Of a DNA stretch of 64,000 nucleotides, positions 22,525-35,601 are shown in pieces. Source of the DNA: Torymus aiolomorphi (taxonomy: Eukaryota > Arthropoda > Insecta > Hymenoptera > Torymidae); NCBI GenBank assembly GCA_036365515.1, contig CM070876.1, positions 93,691,300-93,755,299 of the forward strand, given 5' to 3'. The stretch's first letter is position 1; every line of letters begins with the position of its first letter. The position numbers and the translations under genes were made by a program. The notes under the pieces were generated by a model. The model had not been told where the DNA came from. It did no database searches and saw only the letters and a program-made list of their open reading frames with translations.

Positions 22525-23490
22525 TTCTTCAGAACAATGATAAAATTTTTAATAATATAAATATTCAGTACTACTGACTATAGATTTATATCCTTATTAA
22601 AGTTTATCGAAAGGAGTTATAGAAGTGTCCACAACTTTGATATTATTATAATTTTACACGTGTAAATATAATACATTATTGTGTTATTCTAAAATGTCCC
22701 CGATAAGAAAAACTTTTTATCCTTTGATAGTGTCCATTTCTTCAGAACAATGAGATATTATTATAAGAGTAGTTATATATGGCTATTGGCGAAGGATACC
22801 ACTTAAAGTAACAGTCCAACGCGTCAATGAATAGTACCTCTAGGGTGACGTGGAAAACTGTTAGACAATTCTTCTAATTAATTATATCATGATTTATAAC
22901 TTATTTAATTTCCTCTTTAAATATTCCTTATTACATGTTCGATATATCTTTCATTTCTTCTAAAATATCCCCGATAACAAAAACTTTTTGTCCTTTGATA
23001 ATGTCCATTTCTTCAGAACAATGATAAAATTTTTAATAATATAAATATTCAGTGCTACTGACTATAGATTTATATCCTTATTAAAGTTTATCCAAAGGAG
23101 TTATAGAAGTGTCCACAACTTTGATATTATTATAATTTTACACGTGTAAATATAATACATTATTGTGTTATTCTAAAATGTCCCCGATAAGAAAAAGTTT
23201 TTATCCTTTGATAGTGTCCATTTCTTTAGAACAATAAGATATTATTATAAGAGTGGTTATATATGGCTATTGGCGAAGGATACCACTTAAAATAACAATC
23301 CAACGCGTCAATGAACAGTACCTCCAGGGTGACGTTGAAAACTGTTCGTCTCTTCAACCAATCTTTATAGTTAAATCAATTTAAAAAAATAAATATACAA
23401 ATAAATAAATATCAATATTATTACATAGAACTTGCTATACTCGACAATTCTTCGAATTAATTATATCATGATTTATAACTTAAACAATTG
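22474..23490. repeat. Tandem duplication of the Helitron 5' end (about 480 bp, two copies)
   Basis: Bases 22474-22905 and 22957-23486 align. Both contain a ~70-bp module beginning tctaaaat(a/g)tccccgata, present twice per copy (about 22477, 22688, 22959 and 23173). The module includes the first codons of the N-terminal frame (MDIIKG...). The second copy carries about 100 extra bases (23343-23441), including part of the inverted repeat. Confidence 0.85.
23265..23365. repeat. Right subterminal inverted repeat of the Helitron
   Basis: It pairs with 16629-16728. A shorter version of the same sequence lies at about 22792-22866 in the first copy of the tandem duplication. It starts about 183 bp inside the 5' end. 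Confidence 0.85.
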
Positions 23491-23548
23491 AGGGGGGGGG
23501 GGGCGCTGAGTCGTAAACATTTTCTTACAACTATATAATATAGGAAGA

Positions 23549-24547
23549 TATATATATATATATATGCTTTCGAGCCTTATTATTTGTATAGTTCTATCGA
23601 TTTAAAATTTTCATTTATTGTACACATTAATAATCTCAAACTTTCATAAATTACTCGAGTATCCGCTTCTATCCAGATTTGTATTTATTTACCTAGTCTA
23701 TAACCTCTACTTGTTCTGTCTATTTAGTTTTCCTTATCTACATACATGTATTTGTTTACGTGTGCTTGATCCATCGCGCGGCAACATCGACCGGTCAGCG
23801 GTCGGCTCACATAGAGCGCGCTTACTATACGCACTTGTATTCGGTGACTGTATTCTATACAGAGAGCCATATATCGCTCTCTCTCTCTCTCACTCATGCC
23901 ACGTGGTTTCCAGCTCCGCTGGCTAGCGCTGCCTCTTTTGTCGTGACCCCCTCTCCCCCGCTCTCGTCATCTATCATTGCGGGTCGACCCTTTGCAGCGA
24001 GACGAAGAGGTAAGTGGCTTCTCGGCTTTTCCGCCGCCAATTTTGGCGGACTGCGCGCTCATGCCGGTATCTCGCAGCAACGTGTTGCTCGCTGGTGCCG
24101 ATTCCGCGAATCGCCCAACCGCCGCGCGAATTCTCAAGCTCACTTCACGTTTCACTTTATTCGCATGCTTAGTTCAATCGACATTCAGTCGATTTTACTT
24201 TCAGAATGCGTATTTATCTTTGAGAATTACAACGGCCGAATGTAATCCCCACAATACCGTTTTTCATTCTAAATTTCTATTTTAAATCTTCACTATCACG
24301 CAATGCCGCGCCATATCTATCGAATTCAATTTCGCGTATATTCACTTACTATGACTTTAGTCCACGATTTTCAGCGCAAACTTTCTACAGAGTGATTTCT
24401 CTCCCGTGCACGGTTTTATTCTAAAACTTTTACCTTTTGTAAACATGTATGAAGGCTCCGTTTCCAGTCCTTCAGCACCCCCGAGCTGCTGGACTTCCAT
24501 CCTTACTCCTGGCGCCGACTTCTTCCCACAGAAAACCTGGTTAGGGT
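23549..24547 (-). other. copia leader, part 2
   Basis: This lies between the Helitron and the copia primer-binding site. It begins with a TA run to about 23565, then AT-rich sequence, and from about 23760 GC-richer sequence with a CT run (23878-23893). No supported gene is seen. In the copia orientation it forms, with 15756-16552, an unusually long 5' leader of about 1.8 kb. Confidence 0.5.
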
Positions 24548-24561
24548 CTGGGCCCATAACC
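24548..24561 (-). promoter_or_regulatory. copia primer-binding site (internal initiator-Met tRNA type)
   Basis: The reverse strand reads GGTTATGGGCCCAG directly after the LTR end. This matches the primer-binding sequence known from Drosophila copia, which pairs with an internal half of initiator Met tRNA and not its CCA end. Confidence 0.8.
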
Positions 24562-24864
24562 TGTTCTCAGAGTTTTGGTTGTTGTCGCAGTGGGAAAGGA
24601 ATGGGAACACTTACACACACACAGTTTATAAGTTCAATGTTATTCTTTATTCTAATACTTCTCTATATATACACACTGCTCTTCTATTTCCTATCTAACT
24701 CAATATCTATATGTTAATGTAACAATCTCCGTGCTTGCTCTGTAACGCTCAGGCGAGAACTGGCGCGCTCTCGCTCGCGCTCGCACCAAGACAGAAGGGC
24801 TCGCAGGTAAGGGACAGGGGCGGAAGAGACCGGACAAGCTAAACGCCCGAGTACATATACAACA
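24562..24864 (-). repeat. copia 5' LTR, complete (303 bp)
   Basis: On the reverse strand it starts TGTTGTATATGTACTC and ends CTCTGAGAACA, then the primer-binding site. It holds the uninterrupted version of the mariner target (ctctatatatacacactgct). The flanking gtcag matches gtcgg at 7731-7735. Confidence 0.85.
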
Positions 24865-24869
24865 GTCAG

Positions 24870-25706
24870 GAATATCGTGAAGCATTGCCACGAAGCGGAA
24901 ACCACGTATTTGGGGAGGAGCGCGTCGGCATTAGCGAGATTCGACGTGAGAATCCATGGAACGGTTTGGCTCAGTCGCGCTCGGATTTAAATGTACCTGT
25001 CGATAATGTACCCGTTGCACATGCACCAGGGTTGCGTTTTGATAGCGCGAGCACGCCGACGGGTGGGCGCGACATAACACCGGAGAATTAGGAAGGAATC
25101 TTGAGGCGCGCGTTGTTTCAGACATCCGGGGAGGGGGCGGAGTAACCAACGGTGGTATCGCGTAGCGAGGCGACACTCTCGCACCTGAGTATAAGGTATG
25201 ATCGAGAACCGCAGAGAGAGACGTCCACGCATACGGCGCGTGACGATTATGAGACCGGGTCCTCGAGCTCTGACAGCGACGATGATCGAGAAGTTGCAGC
25301 TAGCGGACCGGGCGCCGTTTTCTGCGGAGTGCGCGGAGAGGGTAGCCACGATGCACGTCGATCGGAGGCAGCACGGCCGGTAAATGCTGTTAAAGCGCTT
25401 AAGGATTGGCGCATCTCCTTCTCGGGGGCGTCTTCGGCCGACGCCGAGGAATTTTTGGAGCATTTGGCGGAGATGCAGTTCGAGAAGAGTTTCCGAGAAC
25501 GATTCGTAAAAAGCATGGATCGCGAGGATGTGTACGAGGAATTGCGTAATCGCACACAGGCTCCGGAGGAGAGCGTGGCGAGTTACTTGGCCGATGTGAA
25601 ATGCATCGTGGCGCGTTTCCGCGTGCCTCCCTCGACATCTAAGCAACTCAGGATCGTTTTTCGGAATCTTCATCCGAAATTTCGCCATTATTGGGAAGGA
25701 TGTTAG
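24870..25706 (+). pseudogene. gypsy #1 gag, C-terminal part
   Basis: This continues the 7217 frame after the copia insertion, in phase. A TAG at 25089-25091 breaks it; the same frame resumes and holds the Retrotrans_gag region: AVKALKDWRISFSGASSADA, EEFLEHLAEMQFEKSF, RNRTQAPEESVASYLADVKC and LRIVFRNLHPKFRHYW. A stop at 25704, with the next frame shifted, marks another lesion. The product would be the capsid part of Gag. The DWR...FSG start is typical of insect gypsy elements of this branch. Confidence 0.85.
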
Positions 25707-27324
25707 GAGTTTCGAGGTACTGGGCGAGTTCGGAAGGGAGTTTGAAAAACAAAGGGAGTTGGATAATCGTTATGCTCCACCCCCACCGAAAAGTAAGGCG
25801 CGTATACCGGCCGCGGCTTACAATCGGGAGAGTTCAGTAAACGCAGCGTCGGTTACGGAGAATGGGGAATCAGGCGTGGTAAAATCAAGCAGGCGACGGA
25901 CTAAATCGGCGAGGAAAGAGTCGGCGAGTAACGTGAACGACGTAGCAGACGGAGTGAGAGTGGATGCATTAGCGCCGGTGACCGGTTCGAAAAATCCGGG
26001 AAATAGAGAGGTGCGACAGCAGCCGCAGGCGGGTGGTAGTCAAAACCACCTCGGTAGCGCGCAGCCGGTCGGACGTATAGTGCAGCAGACTAGGCCGCCG
26101 ACGCCGCCGCCGCCGAGAGGTGCCAGCGGCGAGCGCGCGCAGTTCAGGGGGCGATGCTTCACGTGCAAGGGGATAGGGCATAGGGCGAGCGAGTGTACGG
26201 CGCCTAAGTGTTATGTGTGTAGCCAGCCGGGGCATTACGCGAATGCGTGTCCGCAGCGGCAAAGAGTGGCACCTCCGAGTCCACGCGCCGTCACTCCGAG
26301 TCGGTTTATGAACCAAGTCGGGCAGAGTGTGAATGCTCCTAGTCAGCCGTCGGGAAACGAAACGGGCGGAGAACTGCTTAGGCCCGTCAACCCCCGCCTG
26401 CCAACTGTAAATCGGGTAGTTACCTTTAACCTCAACGAGGAGGGGGGTGTCGGTAATTCTAGCCAACGGGAATATAGTAGTTGCGATCGCGCTCAGAGGC
26501 ATGTGATGCTTCGTGAGTCACAGCAGAGTGCTGACTCCGAAACACCCGCGCAACCTGCAAGGAGCGGCCGCAACACTGATACGATCGAAGGGCATGATAC
26601 GAGTACCGACACTGCGCGCGCGAGCGTTGATTGGTTAGCCGAGAAGCGCGCAAGGCTTCTCGCGCTAGGGCGAGCAGGAGTTACGGAGGCGAATCGCGGC
26701 GATCCTCGGCCGCCGCGAGAAGCATTACGAGTGGACGGCGAGATCGTCCTTAGAGAGCCTGGCGGAGAGTCGCTGCCGAGTCAGCTGAGCACCGGCCAGG
26801 ATTGCGAGCAGACTGCAGAGCTGGCGATGGAGAATCGGAATATAGTCGTGGTTAGATTCGGAGGTCGGAGATACCGAGCATTGTTAGATTCAGAAGCGAT
26901 GGTCTCGCTAGTAGGGTCTAAAATCGCGGAGCAATGCAGAGAAAGATTGAGGTCCTCGTCGACTGTGGTGCGCAGTGTGAACGGGGGAACGCTGCGAGTG
27001 TTAGACAAATTAGATTTGTTACTTGAATTTGACGGGCAGGTCAAGCCTCTGGAAGTAAGGGCAATCGAGGGGATGGAGCATCAGATGATCTCGGAATTGA
27101 TTTTTGCAAATTATGGAAGTTGGAGATTAGGTTCGCGGAGAGAACGTGGCGCGTTGCGGATGGAGAGTTTAGAGACTTCGCAGATCGCAATGCCGAGGAC
27201 GCGACCATTCAGATTGAGTGCGCCGGCATTTCGCAGATCAGCGATTTTGAGAGAGAGCGCGTGGCGCGCTTGGTTGAGAGTATCGTGCCGCCGCCCTCCT
27301 CGGCGCTCGGTCACTCCGACTTAA
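25707..27324 (+). pseudogene. gypsy #1 nucleocapsid and protease
   Basis: The frame runs 25759-27324, open from a little upstream. It has two CCHC knuckles, CFTCKGIGHRASEC and CYVCSQPGHYANAC (residues ~133-170). After a long Pro/Arg-rich spacer comes a retropepsin-like domain with RYRALLDSEAMVSLVGSKIA. The expected DTG/DSG triad reads DSE, so the protease is probably dead. The domain ends near 27110, where the frame shifts. The continuation with the pre-RT linker lies in 27120-27347. Confidence 0.85.
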
Positions 27325-28520
27325 TCACGCACAGCATTGAAGTATAAGGTGCACGGCCGGTGAAATGCGCACCGAGGCGCATGTCACCGAAGATGGTAGA
27401 AATTGCACAAGGAGAAGTACGGAAAATGCTGGCGGAAGGGGTGATCGAGCCGTCTACAAGTGAATGGTGTAGCGCGCCGGTAATTGTGAGGAAATCGAAA
27501 GGAGGTCACCGGTTCTGTATTGATTTTCGCGAGATAAACAAAGTCACGCGGCCCGATGCATACCCGATGCCGAGTGTCGACTCAATCTTGGATAGGTTGC
27601 GCGATGCGCGATGTATCAGCAAGATTGATCTTCGGCAAGCGTATTTTCAAGTGTTGCTCGAGGAGGAGAGCCGAAAATACATGGCGTTCGCGGTGCAGGG
27701 GGTCGGGCTTTGGCAGTTTAAGCGCCTCGCGTTCGGTTTAAATAATGGGCCCGCGACGTTTGCGCGGTTAATTGATTCGCTTTTCGGACCTGAGTGTCAG
27801 CCCCACGTGTTCGGGTATTTAGACGATGTAATCGTGATAACGAAAACGTTCGAAGAACACTTGCAATGGCTCGAGTTTGTATTAAAAAAATTAGTTAATG
27901 CCGGTTTGGCAATCAGCTTTGAGAAGTCAGAATTTTGTTGCTCGCAGGTCGCGTACCTCGGATATTTATTGGATAGTGAGGGTTTACGTTCAAATCCGGA
28001 ACGCGTCGAACCGATACTTAAATATCCCGCGCCGAGTAATGTAAAACAGCTGCGTAGATTTCTGGGGATGGTGGGGTGGTACTCACGCTTTATAGAACGG
28101 GAAAGCGAGGTTAAGGTGCCTCTCACCAAATTGCTAAGAAAACAGCAGAAGTGGCTTTGGGGAAAGGAAGAGCAGCATGCGTTCGAACGGTTGAAGGCAG
28201 CGTTGACAACTGCGCCAGTTCTCGCCAGGCCAGATTTCAGCCGCACCTTCACCGTTCAAGCACATGCGAGCTCACACGCGGTCGGCGCGGTATTAACGCA
28301 GGATTTTACGGATGGGGAGCACCCGATTACATACGCTAGTCGCGTTTTGAATTCTGCCGAAGTAAATTACACAGTGACCGAGAAAGAATGTCTCGCGCTG
28401 TTGTTCGCGATTAAAAAGTTTAGGCCGTATCTTGAGGGGTATCGGTTTGTCGCGATAACGGATCATAGCGCGCTAACGTGGTTGCGAAATAAAAAGGAGC
28501 CGACAGGGAGACTCGCGTGA
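27120..28520 (+). pseudogene. gypsy #1 reverse transcriptase and RNase H
   Basis: The linker frame (27120-27347) ends in a TAA, and the same phase continues from 27360. RT motifs are EGVIEPSTSEWCSAPVIV, FCIDFREINKVTRPDAYPMP, SKIDLRQAYFQV, FGLNNGPATFARLID and FGYLDDVIVIT (active site intact). The connection domain has FLGMVGWYSRFI. RNase H has FTVQAHASSHAVGAVL, in which the usual Asp of TDAS is His, then YTVTEKECLALL and ITDHSALTWL. A TGA at 28518-28520 stops it. Loss of one RNase H Asp and two stops mean no activity. Confidence 0.9.
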
Positions 28521-29890
28521 TGGGTACTGGAGATGCAGCAGTGGGATTTTGATATTGTGCACAAGAAGGGCGCACTAAATCATGTTCCAGTCGCGCTCTC
28601 CAGGGAATTTGAGGACGAATGCGAGGTGGCGAGTTTTTCCTTGGTCACGGATAATTGGTACTCTAAACGAATCGAGGAAATACGCGAGAGGCCGGGTAAA
28701 TTTGCGAGTTGGCGGGTCGAGGACGGTCTCCTGTATAAATATACTCAGGATCAACTGCTCGACCCAGTTACAAATAAAGAGGAGTGCTGGAGGTTGGTGG
28801 TTCCAGTAAGTCATCGTGAGCGCGTGCTTAGCGACGCACATAGGGAGGCGTCGTCCAGTCATTTTGGGGTCGCGAAGACGTATGATCGAGTGACCTGCGA
28901 GTACTACAGGCTCGGGGTGTGGTATGACGTGCACGACTATGTACGTAGCTGCAGCGAATGTCAGCGGTACAAGTCAGTGCAGTCTGTCCCTCAAGGACTG
29001 ATGGGAAAGCGGGTAGTTGAGAGACCCTGGGCGGTCGTCGCAGCGATATTATGGAACTTCCGCGAAGCAAAAATCAGTTTAAGTATCTGCTTGTATTTCA
29101 GGATCTGTTTACGCGATGGATCAAATTAAACCGTGCTGCGGACGCGAAGGCCGTCGCGAGGGCATTGGAGGAGTTGGTGTTGCTTCGCTGGGAAACACCG
29201 GATTACTTTCTGACTGATAATGGGAAGGAGTTCGTCAATAAACATTTAGATAAAGTATTGATCGAGTATGGCATTAAACATGGGACGACTCCCCCTTATC
29301 ATCCACAAAATGACGCGGTGGAACGCACAAATCGCATGTTGAAGACCATGATAGCGACGTTCGTGGAATCGGATCACCGCGATTGAGATAAAAACTTACG
29401 TGCGTTCCATCACCCTGTAAACACAGCCACGCAGGTGACCACGAAGGTATCCCCCGCATTTCTTAATTACGGGAGACACCCAAAACCAGTAAAAAGTTTA
29501 AGGAGAGAGGTTGAGCAGAGGGAAGTAGTTGTGCGTGTTGACCCCGCGGAATTGCAAGACAGACTCAAAAGACTAGATGCGCTGCGAGATTTAGTCCCGC
29601 GGCACATCGACGCCGAGCAGGATAGGCAGAAAAGGTATTATGATAGAGGAAGGCGCGGAATAGCGTTTCAGGTGGGAGATTTGGTGTTGCGCAAGCTGCA
29701 TACACTCTCCAACGCATCGCGGGCCTATTCGGCAAAATTGGACGTGAAGTACGCTGGTCCACATAAGGTGTTAGAGGTGCGATCGCCGGAGGTTTATATT
29801 TTGGAAACTAAGTCCAAAAAACAAACGACGATGGCACATGTGTCAGAATTAAAAAAATGGATTCCGCCGCGGAGAGCAAATCCTAAGTAG
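28521..29890 (+). pseudogene. gypsy #1 integrase
   Basis: After the TGA at 28518 the frame 28533-29129 holds the RNase H tail and the His-Cys zinc region (SHFGVAKTYDRV, then CSECQRYK). A 1-bp loss near 29045 removes the phase at the first catalytic Asp. Bases 29051-29386 continue with LVFQDLFTRWIKL, FLTDNGKEFVN (second Asp) and NDAVERTNRMLK (Glu). A TGA at 29384-29386 interrupts. Bases 29435-29890 hold the C-terminal region with SPAFLNYGRHPKPV and the SH3-like segment FQVGDLVLRKLH...YAGPHKVLEV. No envelope gene follows. Confidence 0.88.
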
Positions 29891-29917
29891 TTTAAGTACA
29901 TGCGATGTTTATGTGTT

Positions 29918-32246
<2,329 letters not shown>

Positions 32247-32270
32247 TATATATATATATATATATAAAAA

Positions 32271-32615
32271 TATCATTGGACGGTATTTTGAGGATTTCAT
32301 AAAGAATTTGTACAATAGTGGTGACACAAATATAAACATTGTTATAAACAACCAATAAACAAGCGCGTGACTAAAGAAATAATGACTCTAAGGTTATTGA
32401 CTAACACCACGACGCCTGCGGCGCCCGCTTTTATGGAAAAATATCACGGAATTTCCGAAATCGATGTATTAACACACTATTGTGGAAACCGCTGAAAAAT
32501 CCTCAAAATGCCTCTCGAGTGCTTTGGACTTTTGAGGAGACTCCTCAAAATGCCTACAAAATCCTCAAAATTCGGTAAATAAGACCTATATAATCCTCAA
32601 AATGCGTCCCAGATG

Positions 32616-32619
<4 letters not shown>
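32271..32619. repeat. 349-bp unit, copy 2
   Basis: This is a direct repeat of 30238-30586, 2,033 bp downstream and about 99% identical by eye. It is flanked by TA runs (32247-32266 and about 32620-32696). Confidence 0.92.
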
Positions 32620-32702
<83 letters not shown>

Positions 32703-32799
32703 ATTTTTTTTTTTAATTCATTGACGTAACGGAAGTGTGTGGTTGTGTGTTTGTTTTATAGGTCCATTGACTCGTGCCTGGAGAGAAAGGAGAGTGCGC
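32620..32799. other. TA run, A/T run and a splice-acceptor-like tract
   Basis: (TA)n extends to about 32696, then aaaaaa and ttttttttttt. Then tgtgtgtttgttttatag/gtcc at about 32744-32765 looks like an intron 3' end. No gene is seen in it. Confidence 0.5.
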
Positions 32800-34403
32800 A
32801 TGGAGGCGCGTGAAGAGGTGTCGGGGGCCCGGGAACCCCCGGCAGATAGAGAGTCGGGCGTGCTCCGCGGGACTCGCAGGAGCAGTGATGCTCCTGTGAG
32901 TAACCGCGTGAGAGCCGCCCGTTTGCGAGCCGTCGGAAAAGATCTTCCGGTTTTTCCTAACGGGAGGGAGAGAGCCGCCGCGAGACGGCTAAGAAGGCTG
33001 CTGGCAATCCCCGAGGACGGGGGTGATGGTCTCCTCGATGAGCTGCCGGAGGTGGACGCAGAAACGGAGGCCCGTCTGTTGGAAGAGCCCCCGCAGCAGC
33101 TTCCCTCCACGGTCGCCGACGATGATAGCTTACAACTGCGGAGTGAAGCGGCCGTGGAGGAGCTGCAACAGTTGATTGCGGGCCGACAAACGGAGGGCGA
33201 GGAGCCCCGGCAGCAGTCACGGGGGAGACCAGAACCCGACCTGGCCTTTAGGCCAGGAACGGACGCTAGAGGTGACGGATCCGGACCCGCCAGCTCTAGA
33301 ATCTTGGGGGTTTGTCGGCATCGAAGGCCATGTCAGCGTGTCGGGCCAGATGGAGTGGGACGAGAACTCGGAAGCGACCACGTCGTACGTGGATCGCCTC
33401 CACACCCTAACTCCAACGCCGAGCGGCGTTCGAAATGTTAACGAGCGACCGAACATCTTCCCAGCAGGCTTCTTCGAGGATGAACGCCGACGGGAAGAAG
33501 AGGCGATGGCTGGCACGGGCAGAAGGCGGCGTAGGAAGAGGAACGCCTCGGTTTTGGACAAGGGAACATCTAGTCTCCCTTGTTCTCCGGGGCGACTATT
33601 GAGAGGCCGGCGCGCGTGGTTGAGGATAGGCGGGTGAGCGTGGAGAGCGACGGCAGTCGTGCGAGACCTTCCCCGCCAACTCAAGACCCGCGGCCGGCAT
33701 TACGAGCCGCGCAACGTGTGGCGCAGGCTGAGACGAGACGCGCAGGTAATGCGCGCTCCCAGATTTCGCCTGTGCAGCGCCAGCGCAGAGAGAAGAGGCA
33801 AGGGAGCAGGCGTGCTGCGGGAGATGACAGGCAGGAGAGACGGTGGGAAGAGCCGCGTTTGGTCCTGCCGAGCCACCGAGGAAGAAAAGGCGTGGAAAAT
33901 GGCTCGGGCGAGATGGCTGTCGCATCAGCGGCAGTCAGTTTGGAGGGCTGGCCCACGTCCCAGTGGACCCGAGCGTGGATGTCCCCCCGCACGTTTGCTT
34001 CAACTGTCGCCGCCCTGGACACGGTTGGGCACAGTGCGCACAGCCGCGTTCCAATCTGATCTGCTTTAATTGCGGACGATTGGGCGTGATAGTGAGCACT
34101 TGCCCGCGGTGTGGATCAGTGCACCGAGCTTTCCTTGCCGAGAGGAAGGAAGAGGTGCTGGTGGCAGCGGCGGCTGCCAGGGCAGCTATTGCGCCGCAAC
34201 AACGGCCTGAGAGAGTGGCAACCCTGCCACCACCTGGAGCCGCAGTCGCCAAGCCGGCGGAAGAGGCCGGCAAGCGGAAGAGGCGACGCACGCGGCCGAG
34301 TAAGAGGGGCAAGGCGGCCGGAGAAGCGGCCGTGCTGGCGCAGCCGCCTTGGGACGTCACCGTCGAAGCAGGCAGAGGAAGAGCCAGTGCCGGGTTCAGG
34401 TAA
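32800..34403 (+). pseudogene. GC-rich retroelement gag-like region with zinc knuckles
   Basis: This is markedly more GC-rich than its neighbours. A frame from ATG 32800 (MEAREEVSGAREPP) runs to about 33200. The coding signal then moves to the frame of 33176-33637 (VSGQMEWDENSEATTSYVDR, then NIFPAGFFEDERRREEE) and later to 33580-33850 and 33843-34403. The last frame has CFNCRRPGHGWAQC followed by CFNCGRLGVIVSTCPRC, a CCHC knuckle plus a CCCC-like variant, then an Ala/Pro/Lys-rich tail. This layout is that of a retroelement Gag; the variant second knuckle is known in some gypsy-like Gags. No RT follows. The frame changes imply several indels. Confidence 0.6.
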
Positions 34404-34808
34404 AGGCACTACATACGAGAGATTCTGCTAGAGCCTGAGGAATCTCCCTGCGGATGTGCAGGAACGGATGAAGGAGGTATAGGCGGGGACGGCGCGTTAC
34501 TCGTCGGACGATTCCTCCGACTGAGCCACGTCCCCGCATCTTGCGAGCACGCTCTACAGCCCTTTCCCGGGAGCGCAGAGTTTGAGGTACAGAGGCGTCT
34601 CTCAGCGGATGCATTTGGACAAGCACGAGAGTCGACGACCAGGGTGAGAGTGAATATAGCGATAGCTAGCAACTGCAATTGACTAATTATCTAAGTGGAT
34701 TAATTTTAATTGTTTTTTCTTTCTTTCTTCTTGTTCTTTCTTTTCCTTTTCCTTCTCCCTGTTTTCTTTTGTTTTTTTATTGTGAGAGCGAGACCGACGG
34801 CCTAGTCA
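34404..34808. other. Unassigned segment after the gag-like region
   Basis: No gene. A GC-rich inverted word (gcggggac near 34483 and gtccccgc near 34530) could form a hairpin. A pyrimidine-rich run covers about 34710-34780. Confidence 0.4.
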
Positions 34809-35000
34809 ATAGATAGATAGATAGATAGATATTCTTTTATTCGCCTCCATGGGAAAAAGCGAAATTGAGCAAAATAGCGAAAATGAATTTAGCCTTGATT
34901 TTTATGTTCAAAAACGCATAGAATCAATACAAAAAAAAATAAATAAAACCTTGAATTTAATGTTATCCCCATTTGTATAATATAATATTTAATTTTTTTT
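34809..35000 (-). repeat. 3' end of a short reverse-strand LINE or SINE copy with (TCTA)n tail
   Basis: The reverse strand reads ccatggaggcgaataaaag followed by a (TCTA)n tail at 34809-34831. An AATAAA signal before a microsatellite tail is typical of a retroposon 3' end. No coding sequence remains. Confidence 0.45.
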
Positions 35001-35272
35001 TTTGTTTTTCAGAGGTACTAGGTGAATCTTCTTAGGCGCCCGTTCTTTCTTTGGAGGTTTAGCAAGAAGAGAGGCCTACTAAGACCATCACGAAGTATCG
35101 GACTTCGTGGTGTGAGGGATTCGTACCCCCTAAACAACCAAAACCTATCCCTAATTCAGCCTCGACCTGGAACCGCTTTCGCATTACTTCAGGTCGGGGC
35201 GATTCGGTAGGTGAATTCAGTAACTCAATTATAGATTATCGTGTTTCTTCTAGAAAAATAACATATATATCT
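35001..35272. other. Unassigned segment
   Basis: No supported gene. A T-rich tract ending in gtttttcag at about 35003-35011 resembles a splice acceptor. A short hairpin (acgaagtatcggacttcgt) lies near 35090. Confidence 0.35.
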
Positions 35273-35596
35273 TTACTGTATTTGGGCAAAATTTTTTTTT
35301 ACGTTCAAATCATCTATTCTTATCCATGTATTATTTTTTCGTAACATATTTGTATAATGTCCTTCATCAATGCTATTGCCATGATGGAATATTGCATTCG
35401 AAAATTTATATATTTTGTTGTCAATATTTACATACGTGTTAGGAATATTTGTTGTTTTACAGTTACTCAGTTTTACTATATCGTTTGATTCATTCATTGT
35501 AAATAACAGTAATTGTAAAATTAAAATTTTTGTTTCTTCAACTTTTAAATTAATTTTTTGTTGTAGTTTTCCTTTGCATTTATTACATTCAGAATC
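35273..35596 (-). pseudogene. Ubiquitin-specific protease-like (peptidase C19) C-terminal fragment
   Basis: The reverse-strand frame is open from the GAT at 35594-35596 to the stop at 35273 (107 codons). It begins with a CNKCKGKLQQKINLKVEE zinc-ribbon half, then TKILILQL, where USP enzymes have LP-x-IL-x-LQLKRF. It ends with FSNAIFHHGNSIDEGHYT, the conserved box holding the catalytic His in HHG...GHYT, and NNTWIRIDD, the usual W-x-x-x-DD segment. The Cys-box half of the enzyme is absent. A MITE abuts its right edge. USP-like domains occur both in host genes and inside some eukaryotic DNA transposons. Here the TE surroundings favour a fragment of a mobile element, but this is inference. Confidence 0.7.
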
Positions 35597-35601
35597 TAAT
35601 G

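Larger units (their letters stand above)
16553..23548 (-). mobile_element. Helitron, full-length boundaries, decayed coding region
   Basis: The reverse-strand 3' end is a GC-rich palindrome (gggggtaccccc) immediately followed by CTAG, and the next host base is T. The reverse-strand 5' end is TC preceded by A (23547-23549). Both flanks are TA microsatellite, consistent with the known A^T target. The element is 6,996 bp. It encodes a zinc-finger N-terminus, a Rep (HUH) nuclease and a Pif1-like helicase on the reverse strand. It also carries ~100-bp inverted repeats just inside its ends, which ordinary Helitrons lack. It inserted into the copia leader. Confidence 0.85.

Noticed and set aside
16553..23548. 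Polinton/Maverick or a TIR DNA transposon because of the inverted repeats
   Set aside because: The repeats are subterminal. The outer ends are Helitron TC and hairpin-CTAG, and the proteins are Rep/helicase with no polymerase B, integrase or DDE transposase.
35273..35596. A host ubiquitin-protease gene
   Set aside because: Only the C-terminal half remains, with no other exon, bounded by a MITE; a host gene cannot be claimed.
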